A DNA stretch of 5,845 nucleotides from an uncultured Eubacteriales bacterium (GTDB lineage: Bacteria; Bacillota; Clostridia; UMGS1883; UMGS1540), in contig USAP01000110.1 in NCBI GenBank assembly GCA_900552775.1, positions 1 to 5,845 of the forward strand, read 5' to 3'. The number at the start of each line of letters is the position of its first letter. Position 1 is the first letter of the stretch. The position numbers were made by a program, and so were the translations under genes. Shown here piece by piece: positions 1 through 4,763 of this stretch. Under the pieces are notes generated by a model, which ran no database searches, had not been told where the DNA came from, and saw nothing but the letters and a program-made list of their open reading frames with translations.

Positions 1-473
1 AAAAGGGTTATTTCCGAGGCAGTGAAGCTTGTTTTAAACTCCGTCTCCTGCAATTGTGCATAAACCAGTTCGTCGAATTCAACACTCCGTCCGAGAGTTA
101 TATGCGGAACAAAGCGTCTGTATTCGCGTGCAAACCCGTTATCAGCCAATGCGGTTTGAAGCGACTCATGCAAAATTGCCAATTCGCCTGTATTTCCGCC
201 GACCTCGATAAAAGCCGTGCGGCTGCCGCTCCTTTCAAAACTCGAAAACCCGGCAGGATGCAGTTCAAACGGACGAATTCCGCGCACGGCAGATTGCATT
301 GCTTTCACCGCGCCGGCAAGATCGTTGCTTTCGCCTATAAAATGCAATGTTATATGCAGGTTATTTTCCAGAACAAATCTGCCTCCGCTCGAAAGCATCT
401 TAAGCTCTTTGAGCGCAGCACCGACTTCGTTTCTGACAGCTTTGGGCAGTTCAACGGCAATAAACAGACGCAT
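1..473 (-). CDS. thpR: RNA 2',3'-cyclic phosphodiesterase (2H phosphoesterase, LigT/ThpR family), 3' end cut by window edge
   Basis: The visible 157 residues begin MRLFIAVELP, the typical opening of this family. They carry both catalytic HxTx motifs of the 2H phosphoesterase fold: HITL at residues 40-43 and HITL at 124-127, the second in the context RRFVPHITLGR. Family members are usually about 180 residues, so only the C-terminal tail is missing beyond base 1. Known family activity is hydrolysis of 2',3'-cyclic phosphate RNA ends to 2'-phosphate, with in vitro RNA ligase activity in some members; it acts in the cytosol. The start at 473 is the only sensible one: the frame upstream soon meets TAA and offers no other start codon. 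It lies 10 bases after the carboxypeptidase stop, with a weak site (AGGG) overlapping that stop, which suggests translational coupling as the last visible gene of the dnaN operon. The family call is firm; the in vivo RNA substrate is unknown. Confidence 0.93.
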   Translation of the reverse strand, partial: MRLFIAVELPKAVRNEVGAALKELKMLSSGGRFVLENNLHITLHFIGESNDLAGAVKAMQSAVRGIRPFELHPAGFSSFERSGSRTAFIEVGGNTGELAILHESLQTALADNGFAREYRRFVPHITLGRSVEFDELVYAQLQETEFKTSFTASEITL

Positions 474-483
474 GGCATTTACC

Positions 484-1989
484 CTACTTTAAATCATAGA
501 TTTTATTATACTTTTCTGTGAGATATTCAATGTAATAATCTGCATTGAATTCCTCTCCGCAGGCATTCTCGATCAGCTGCGCTGGGGTCAGCAGCATTCC
601 GTATTTATGTATTTTTTCAGTCAGCCATGCGGTAACTTCGTCGATCCTGTTTTCCGAAACAAGTTTATCAATATCAATATCCTGTTTCATTTTGTGAAGG
701 AATTGCGCTCCGTAAGCAGAACCGAGGGAATAACTCGGGAAATAGCCCAGCGCACCGCCGCTCCAATGAGAATCCTGAAGGCAGCCCATGCTGTCGCAGG
801 GAACATCGATTCCGAGATATTCCTTATACAATCTGTTCCATTCATTCGGCAGATCCTTAGTTGAAAGCGAACCGTCCATAAGCCTTTTTTCAATTTCATA
901 TCGTACCATTATATGCATTGAATAAGTCAGTTCATCCGCCTCGGTCCTGATAAGAGAGGGCTCGGCCTTGTTTACGGCGAGATAGAAATCATGCGCGGTA
1001 ACATTTTCAAACTGCTCGGGGAAAAGCTCTTTAATTTTCGGGAAAATCAAAGAAATAAACGCTTCACTCCTGCCGATGATGTTTTCATAAAAGCGGGACT
1101 GAGATTCGTGAATGCCCATTGAAGCTCCGCCTGCCATCGTTGTTCCGATAAGATCATCGCCGGTGTTCAGCTCATAGATCGCATGTCCGCCCTCATGTAT
1201 CACCGAATACATGCTGCTTGCGACCATATTTTCATAATAATGCGTGGTAATTCGAACGTCATGCTTGTTGAATTCGGTTGTAAACGGATGCTCCGTTTCC
1301 CCGATTGAACAATCGTCGCGGTTAATTTTCATAACGTCCATTATATAATCCGACAGTTTTCGCTGCGTTTCGATCGGGCAGGACTTTTCAAGGAACGAAG
1401 TATTGATAACTTCACCTTTTTCACAAATTGCATGAATCAACGGAACAAGTGCGCTGCGGAGCTTTTCAAAATATACATCAAGCATTTTTTTCGACGCACC
1501 GCGCTCAAATTCGTTAAGCCAGTAATCATATGCATCCGTTTCCGGTGAGACATATGCCGCTATTTTTCTGTTGTATTCGACAATTTGCGCAAGATACGGT
1601 TCAAAAACGGAATAATTGTCCGTATTTTTTGCTTCAACCCAAGCATTATGGGCTTCTGTCAGGAGCACCTGGAACGCGGTGTATTCGTCCATGGGGATTT
1701 TGCGCATTTGATTAAGCTCGCGCGCTTTTTCCTCGACTTCACGGCGAGTTATAAAGTCCAATTTATCAAGATTTGACATCATGGTGTTTATAACTTCAAA
1801 CTGCTCCTCATTTACGGTCAGTTTGTAGATAATTTCACTTAAGACGCCGTAAGTTCTGCCGAGGCCTTCCGCCGAATTTTTCGGTGCAGCCGTTTCGGAA
1901 TCATAGCTCAGAACACCCATCGCATGGCTGTAGGCTGCCATGGTTTCTGTGTTTTTCTTAAATAATTCCTTTGCCTTTTCAAATTCCAT
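484..1989 (-). CDS. M32 family metallocarboxypeptidase (carboxypeptidase Taq-like)
   Basis: This 501-residue protein matches the usual M32 length of about 500. All signature motifs appear in order: HPF (234-236), DVRIT (244-248), the zinc site HEGGH (265-269), HESQ (294-297), IRTEAD (347-352) and GCLQDSHW (402-409), followed by GYFPSYSLGSAYGAQF. From the family, H265, H269 and E295 should bind the metal and E266 should act as general base. These enzymes remove C-terminal amino acids from peptides one at a time, with broad specificity and usually not after proline. No signal peptide or membrane segment is seen, so it is cytosolic and probably serves peptide recycling. The open frame runs upstream to 2133 into dnaN, but the ATG at 1989 is preceded by AAAAGGAG at good spacing and starts the family-typical helix, so it is chosen. 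It follows dnaN by 32 bases and precedes thpR by 10, indicating one transcript. Confidence 0.95.
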   Translation of the reverse strand: MEFEKAKELFKKNTETMAAYSHAMGVLSYDSETAAPKNSAEGLGRTYGVLSEIIYKLTVNEEQFEVINTMMSNLDKLDFITRREVEEKARELNQMRKIPMDEYTAFQVLLTEAHNAWVEAKNTDNYSVFEPYLAQIVEYNRKIAAYVSPETDAYDYWLNEFERGASKKMLDVYFEKLRSALVPLIHAICEKGEVINTSFLEKSCPIETQRKLSDYIMDVMKINRDDCSIGETEHPFTTEFNKHDVRITTHYYENMVASSMYSVIHEGGHAIYELNTGDDLIGTTMAGGASMGIHESQSRFYENIIGRSEAFISLIFPKIKELFPEQFENVTAHDFYLAVNKAEPSLIRTEADELTYSMHIMVRYEIEKRLMDGSLSTKDLPNEWNRLYKEYLGIDVPCDSMGCLQDSHWSGGALGYFPSYSLGSAYGAQFLHKMKQDIDIDKLVSENRIDEVTAWLTEKIHKYGMLLTPAQLIENACGEEFNADYYIEYLTEKYNKIYDLK

Positions 1990-2018
1990 ATTTTTCTCCT
2001 TTTGGGTTGTTCGTTTTA

Positions 2019-2049
2019 TTTTTACGCTCCCGTAAAAAGTCTTACGGGA
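2019..2049 (-). other. Two mutually exclusive hairpins at the end of dnaN
   Basis: Read leftwards, the last dnaN codons form a perfect 8-bp stem, TTCCCGTAA-side (2049-2042) with TTACGGGA (2035-2028), loop six bases. A second perfect 8-bp stem, TTTTTACG (2038-2031) with CGTAAAAA (2026-2019) around a GGAG loop, contains the dnaN stop codon. The two share bases 2031-2035, so only one can form at a time. No U tract follows on either strand, so this is not a canonical intrinsic terminator. It may tune readthrough, mRNA stability or translation of the carboxypeptidase, whose ribosome site lies about 20 bases on. The inverted repeats are seen; the role is inference. Confidence 0.45.
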
Positions 2050-3131
2050 AGAATCATGTAATAGAATGCTTCGCCCTCGACCGGAACGATTACGCAGGGC
2101 GTAACGGCGTTGTTCATGTTCAGGTAAACGCATTCGTCGTCAAGAACGCGCATTACATCCTGAATATAAGTTGCGTTGAACGCAATTTCCAGATCCTTTC
2201 CGACAAGTTGAATTTCAATCTCGTCGTTTATATTTCCCTTTTCACTGTTTGCCGTTATGGTGAGGGTGTTGTTTGCAAACATCAGCTTGATGCGGTTCGA
2301 TTTCGATTCGCGCGCCATGAGCAGAGCGCGCTCGGTGCTGTTTTTCAACTCTTCGCAATTGATCAAAACTCTTGTTGCAAAGTTTTTGGGCAGAATGCCC
2401 TTATAATTTACATATTCGCCGTCCAGAAGGCGCGAAATGACCTTTGTTCCGCCGAAATCGATTTTTATATGCGTGCTTGAAAAAATAAGCTTAACTTCCG
2501 AATCGTCGGAAGAAAGAACGGCGGCAATTTCCTGCATTGCGCGTTTGGGAATTACGACGGATTTTTTGCCGGTGCAGTTATTGATTTTTTCTTTTCTCAT
2601 TGCAATGCGGAAGCCGTCTAGTGCAACCATTACAAGCGTGTTGTCGCTGTCGAATTCAAGGCAGACGCCGTTGAGGATCGCCTTTGTTTCATCATTGGAA
2701 ACCGAAAATATGACCTGTTTTATCATGCTCTTCAGCTTGTTTTGAGGTATATCCGCCGAAAACTCATCGTCAACGCGCATCATTTCGGGGTATTCATCCG
2801 CATTTTGAATCTGTATTGAAGACTTGACCCTGCGCGAGCGAATGTTCATTGTGTTCCCGTCGCTTTCGAAATCGATTGTGTCACCGCTGAATTTCTTTAC
2901 AAGATCGGAAAACAGCTTGCCCGGAAGGACCGCGCTGCCATCATCGTCGATAATTGCGGGAATTTCGGTTTCAATTTGGAGTGACAGATCCGTGCATTTT
3001 ATGAACAGAGTGTCATTCGCTGCATACATATATATGCCCTCAAGGATCGGAAGTGTTGCGTTTGAGGGCATTGCCTTCGTAACGACGGAAACCGCCTCGT
3101 TGAGTTCTCTTGTGTTTACGCTGAAGCGCAT
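2022..3131 (-). CDS. dnaN: DNA polymerase III subunit beta (sliding clamp)
   Basis: The 369-residue product has the normal clamp length (about 365-380) and three similar domains of about 120 residues (roughly 1-125, 126-250, 251-369). Recognisable landmarks are TLPILEGI (26-33), VLPGKLFSDLVKK (68-80), ALDGFRIA (170-177), SRLLDGEYVNYKGILP (233-248) and the C-terminal LPVRL (361-365). It forms a ring around DNA that tethers the replicative polymerase and other clamp-binding proteins. The ATG at 3131 has AAGGAG eight bases upstream and gives the standard N-terminus MRFSVNTREL. It is the first gene of the leftward operon and has a long upstream region with promoter, dyad and DnaA-box-like sites. 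Oddities are that neither dnaA (upstream) nor recF (downstream) is adjacent, and that four residues (FTGA) follow the PVRL motif that closes the partner-binding cleft. Whether a second dnaN exists elsewhere cannot be seen. Confidence 0.97.
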   Translation of the reverse strand: MRFSVNTRELNEAVSVVTKAMPSNATLPILEGIYMYAANDTLFIKCTDLSLQIETEIPAIIDDDGSAVLPGKLFSDLVKKFSGDTIDFESDGNTMNIRSRRVKSSIQIQNADEYPEMMRVDDEFSADIPQNKLKSMIKQVIFSVSNDETKAILNGVCLEFDSDNTLVMVALDGFRIAMRKEKINNCTGKKSVVIPKRAMQEIAAVLSSDDSEVKLIFSSTHIKIDFGGTKVISRLLDGEYVNYKGILPKNFATRVLINCEELKNSTERALLMARESKSNRIKLMFANNTLTITANSEKGNINDEIEIQLVGKDLEIAFNATYIQDVMRVLDDECVYLNMNNAVTPCVIVPVEGEAFYYMILPVRLFTGA

Positions 3132-3175
3132 GGGTGCATCTCCTTTGCTGTTGTTTATTACTAAGGTAGCGGCGG

Positions 3176-3341
3176 CAGTAGTAGTGCGGAAACTGCGGAT
3201 AAGTCATGTTTTGCCTTTGCTGTCAAATAAAAACAGTGTTTATAAAAGGCGCAAAACTCTGTTGATAAATCCGGCTGTTATTAACAGTTTCCGTGTTGTT
3301 CGCATTATCCTCAGCAAATTAATTCTTTTCCTTGTGGAAAA
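3176..3341. other. Cluster of DnaA-box-like 9-mers upstream of dnaN (possible origin or DnaA-regulated region)
   Basis: Compared with the consensus TTATNCACA, six 9-mers have a single mismatch: TTATCCGCA (minus, 3202-3194), TTATAAACA (minus, 3245-3237), TTATCAACA (minus, 3268-3260), TTATTAACA (plus, 3278-3286), TTATCCTCA (plus, 3305-3313) and TTTTCCACA (minus, 3341-3333). None is a perfect box, and in AT-rich DNA some one-mismatch hits are expected by chance. The cluster nevertheless lies directly upstream of dnaN, where DnaA sites are common in bacteria, and at the point from which all genes in the window diverge. A short TAG-type triplet run (3176-3184) adjoins the first site. This is suggestive only; function is not shown. 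Confidence 0.3.
3239..3268 (-). promoter_or_regulatory. Possible secondary promoter close to dnaN
   Basis: On the minus strand TTATCA (3268-3263, 4/6 to the -35 consensus) is followed after 18 bases by TATAAA (3244-3239, 5/6 to the -10 consensus), which would start transcription about 100 bases before the dnaN ATG. The -35 overlaps a DnaA-box-like 9-mer, so DnaA could repress it. A perfect TTGACA also occurs at 3226-3221 but has no good -10 at the right distance. Both are weaker than the promoter at 3524-3496. Confidence 0.25.
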
Positions 3342-3359
3342 AGCGGATAACAAGGAAAA
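3326..3359. repeat. Perfect 10-bp inverted repeat around DnaA-box-like sequence
   Basis: TTTTCCTTGT (3326-3335) is matched by its exact complement ACAAGGAAAA (3350-3359) with a 14-base loop. A shorter alternative stem, TTTTCC (3326-3331) with GGAAAA (3336-3341), competes with it. The left arm and loop include TTTTCCACA (minus), and the loop with the right arm includes TTATCCGCT (minus). No T run follows on the plus strand, and the leftward transcript does not show a terminator arrangement. It may be a protein site or leader RNA hairpin. Confidence 0.5.
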
Positions 3360-3379
3360 AAATCCCTGTTTGTTCTGCC

Positions 3380-3413
3380 GCTTTTTGATACGGTAAAAAA
3401 ACACCGTGAAAGC
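3380..3413. repeat. Compound hairpin in dnaN leader
   Basis: Outer arms GCTTT (3380-3384) and AAAGC (3409-3413) enclose inner arms ACGGT (3390-3394) and ACCGT (3403-3407) around an A-rich eight-base loop. In the leftward transcript the loop is a U run. A separate 15-bp AT palindrome (TGTTTTT-G-AAAAACA, 3414-3428) abuts it. These could form successive RNA hairpins in the leader; no known RNA family was recognised. Confidence 0.4.
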
Positions 3414-3456
3414 TGTTTTTGAAAAACAAAACCGTTCTGCATAATACAGATCCGTG

Positions 3457-3468
3457 AGGCTTAAGCCT
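3457..3468. repeat. 12-bp perfect palindrome
   Basis: AGGCTTAAGCCT is fully self-complementary and lies just inside the predicted leftward transcript, about 20 bases after its start. It could be a dimeric protein site or a short RNA hairpin with a UUAA loop. No role is assigned. Confidence 0.35.
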
Positions 3469-3474
3469 TCGCCG

Positions 3475-3497
3475 ATGTATACTCCGCCTGTATACAT
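3475..3497. promoter_or_regulatory. Operator-like dyad over the leftward transcription start
   Basis: ATGTATAC (3475-3482) and its exact complement GTATACAT (3490-3497) are separated by seven bases, giving a perfect 8-7-8 dyad. It overlaps the last two bases of the leftward TATAAT and spans the predicted start near 3489, the classic position for repressor binding. Each arm contains GTATAC, itself a palindrome. The regulator is not identifiable from the window. The dyad is seen; the operator role is inference. Confidence 0.5.
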
Positions 3498-3524
3498 TAT
3501 AAGGTAAAACGGCCTTGCGGTCAA
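3496..3524 (-). promoter_or_regulatory. Strong sigma-A type promoter reading toward dnaN
   Basis: On the minus strand TTGACC (3524-3519, 5/6 to consensus) is followed after exactly 17 bases by a perfect TATAAT (3501-3496). Predicted start is near 3489. It is the best leftward promoter in the spacer and is the likely main promoter of dnaN, the carboxypeptidase and thpR. The -35 box lies inside the first of two tandem 24-bp repeats, and the start is covered by the dyad at 3475-3497. Confidence 0.75.
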
Positions 3525-3553
3525 TACGGAAAACGGTCTTGCGGTCAATACGG
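3506..3553. repeat. Two tandem 24-bp direct repeats carrying -35-like boxes
   Basis: Bases 3506-3529 and 3530-3553 are exactly adjacent 24-base units differing at one position (C at 3513, T at 3537). Each contains TTGACC on the minus strand. Only the copy at 3524-3519 has a -10 at proper spacing; the copy at 3548-3543 has none. The array may be an activator or regulator site repeated in tandem, or a recent slip duplication of the promoter's upstream half. Confidence 0.8.
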
Positions 3554-3610
3554 ACGGGGCAGAGAATTGATTCCGAAACAGCACGAAAAGTCGAAATTTT
3601 GCGACTGATA

Positions 3611-3640
3611 TTGACAAATGACAGCAACTTGCGTTATTAT
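3611..3640 (+). promoter_or_regulatory. Strong sigma-A type promoter for the lipid kinase gene
   Basis: A perfect TTGACA (3611-3616) is followed after 18 bases by TATTAT (3635-3640, 5/6 to consensus). Predicted start is near 3647, about 126 bases before the kinase ATG. It is back to back with the leftward promoter, leaving about 86 bases between the two -35 boxes, so a regulator bound between them could affect both directions. Confidence 0.7.
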
Positions 3641-3646
3641 ACAATC

Positions 3647-3772
3647 GAGTATTCATATCCGCAGATTGAGTTTGCGGGTGCGGGCTTGCTATACCCAAAG
3701 AATTTTGCACTGGTTTTTGACTGTACACAAAATTCATTGCAGGGTTTTTTGAGTAATTTCGGAGGAAATATA
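3647..3772 (+). promoter_or_regulatory. Leader of the lipid kinase gene with an 8-bp inverted repeat
   Basis: This untranslated stretch contains GAATTTTG (3700-3707) with its exact complement CAAAATTC (3728-3735), a 20-base gap between them, then GCAGGG and a T6 run (3739-3750), and the ribosome site GGAGG (3761-3765). The AU-rich stem is weak and the T run lacks a GC stem directly before it, so a terminator or attenuator is unlikely. No riboswitch class was recognised. Confidence 0.3.
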
Positions 3773-4651
3773 ATGGACAGAATGTTTTTTATCGTTAACC
3801 CTGTGGCCGGAAGCGGTAAATGCAATGCTTTGTTTTCGGAATGTGAAACTATACTTCGCGAACGCGGCATTGAATACATCGTTAAAAAAACGGAGTACAA
3901 AGGACATGCGGTTAAAATTGCAGAGGAAGCGATAAAAAACGGAGAAAAGTTCATTATTGCGGCAGGCGGCGACGGAACAGTGAACGAAATTTCCTCCGTC
4001 ATATGTCAAAACCCGAATGTTAAACTCGGAATCCTTCCTTTCGGAACAGGAAACGATCTTTCCGGAATGATGAATCTTCCGAGCGAACCTGAAGCGGCGA
4101 TAGACCTGCTTCTGAGCGGAGAAGCAAAGTATATCGACATGGGCATTGCAAACGGAACAAAATTCACAAATGTCTGCGGAATCGGTTTCGATGTTGATGT
4201 TTTGATAAATACCGAGCGGCATAAAAAGGGCAGGAAGGGGATGCTTCCGTATTTTTTGGGCATTGTTGACTCGCTTTTTCATCGAAAAAAGGTACATGCC
4301 AAAATAAAAACAGACAGCATTCAATATGAAGGCGATATTATTATTTCGGTTGCCGGAAACGGAAAGCGTTTCGGCGGAGGAATGCTTGTGAATCCGGATG
4401 CGGAGGTTGACGACGGCCTGTTTGATCTTTGCATCGTGCGTTGGGTGAGCCTTTTTACCTTTTTGCGGCTTTTACCGCTTTTCATAAAAGGTAAACACAA
4501 AAACAAAGCTCCTGTCACTAATATTCGAACACAAAGCTTCACGATCGAAACGGACAGTGAATGTATTGTTGAGCTTGACGGTGAGCTTATTGAAAAAACG
4601 CCGTTGACTTGCAGCATTATAAAAAATGCATTAAGAGTGGTTCGACCGTGA
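3773..4651 (+). CDS. Diacylglycerol kinase family lipid kinase (DgkB/YegS type)
   Basis: The 292-residue product fits the family's usual length of about 290-310. It opens with FIVNPVAGSGK (6-16), has the nucleotide-binding GGDGT (65-69), PFGTGNDLS (89-97), GIGFDVDV (136-143), the GGGM loop (201-204), NPDAEVDDG (207-215) and VELDGE (266-271). By comparison with Gram-positive DgkB, D67 and D95 belong to the ATP/metal site, and D214 and E271 are likely catalytic-site residues. The family phosphorylates diacylglycerol to phosphatidic acid, returning it to phospholipid synthesis; other members use different lipids, so the substrate is not certain. There is no signal peptide or true membrane span; a hydrophobic stretch (224-238) fits a peripheral membrane-contact helix. 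The frame is open back to 3515, but ATG 3773 has GGAGG seven bases upstream and begins exactly at the family N-terminus. Confidence 0.93.
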   Translation: MDRMFFIVNPVAGSGKCNALFSECETILRERGIEYIVKKTEYKGHAVKIAEEAIKNGEKFIIAAGGDGTVNEISSVICQNPNVKLGILPFGTGNDLSGMMNLPSEPEAAIDLLLSGEAKYIDMGIANGTKFTNVCGIGFDVDVLINTERHKKGRKGMLPYFLGIVDSLFHRKKVHAKIKTDSIQYEGDIIISVAGNGKRFGGGMLVNPDAEVDDGLFDLCIVRWVSLFTFLRLLPLFIKGKHKNKAPVTNIRTQSFTIETDSECIVELDGELIEKTPLTCSIIKNALRVVRP

Positions 4652-4670
4652 AGCATGCAGCACAAAATGA

Positions 4671-4688
4671 CGTGTCGCGACGGACACG
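4671..4688 (+). other. Hairpin between the kinase and the next gene
   Basis: CGTGTC (4671-4676) pairs perfectly with GACACG (4683-4688) around a six-base loop, 20 bases after the kinase stop. No T run follows, so it is not a standard terminator, though it could cause partial termination or protect mRNA ends. The rest of the 112-base spacer (4652-4763) shows no convincing promoter, so the next gene may be co-transcribed. Confidence 0.35.
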
Positions 4689-4763
4689 GCGGTTGAAACT
4701 TATTTCCGATAAAGGAATTTTTCGGAAGACTTTTGCATAAAATCCAAGAATGGAGGTTTAACC

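Larger units (their letters stand above)
3132..3489 (-). promoter_or_regulatory. Long dnaN leader region (gene-free), hairpin- and AT-rich
   Basis: If the strong leftward promoter at 3524-3496 drives dnaN, its start near 3489 leaves a leader of about 358 bases before the ATG. No gene with credible ribosome site and codon pattern was found here on either strand. The stretch contains a 12-bp perfect palindrome (AGGCTTAAGCCT, 3457-3468), an AT palindrome (3414-3428), a compound hairpin (3380-3413), a 10-bp inverted repeat (3326-3359), a 13-bp palindrome (CTGTTATTAACAG, 3275-3287) and several DnaA-box-like 9-mers. No known riboswitch or structured RNA class was recognised. It could be an untranslated leader, an independent small RNA, an origin-like element, or a mixture of these. 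Confidence 0.45.

Noticed and set aside
54..521. Plus-strand open frame of 155 codons
   Set aside because: It is antisense to thpR, whose catalytic motifs and family N-terminus are clear; no ribosome site or recognisable protein features.
1990..2133. 48-codon N-terminal extension of the carboxypeptidase
   Set aside because: It would overlap the end of dnaN, is arginine-rich and unlike the family; ATG 1989 has a strong ribosome site and the proper N-terminus.
3240..3305. 21-codon basic peptide frame (minus, starts MRTTRKLLIT) in the dnaN leader
   Set aside because: GAGG lies only three bases before the ATG, too close for good initiation, and it overlaps the possible -35/-10 and box-like sites; likely chance.
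2824..3396. Plus-strand 190-codon frame
   Set aside because: Antisense to dnaN and running into the leader; a shadow of the dnaN reading frame.
3311..3442. 43-codon minus-strand frame inside the dnaN leader (starts MQNGFVFQKQ)
   Set aside because: Ribosome site is poor and composition reflects T-rich hairpins; ribosome profiling would be needed to revive it.
3240..3737. Minus-strand 165-codon frame across the intergenic spacer
   Set aside because: It contains both promoters, the dyad and the tandem repeat, has no ribosome site, and its sequence lacks protein-like pattern.
3515..3772. 86-codon N-terminal extension of the lipid kinase
   Set aside because: It runs through the tandem repeat and the promoter at 3611-3640, has no family match, and ATG 3773 has an ideal GGAGG site at the family start.
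4704..4727. TTCCGA/TCGGAA inverted repeat followed by T-rich sequence as a terminator for the kinase
   Set aside because: The stem is six weak pairs with a 12-base loop and no U tract directly after it; not a credible terminator.
4693..4743. Promoter for the GTG-started gene (TTGAAA or TAAAAT elements)
   Set aside because: The two hexamers are not at a workable spacing, and neither has a partner of adequate match.
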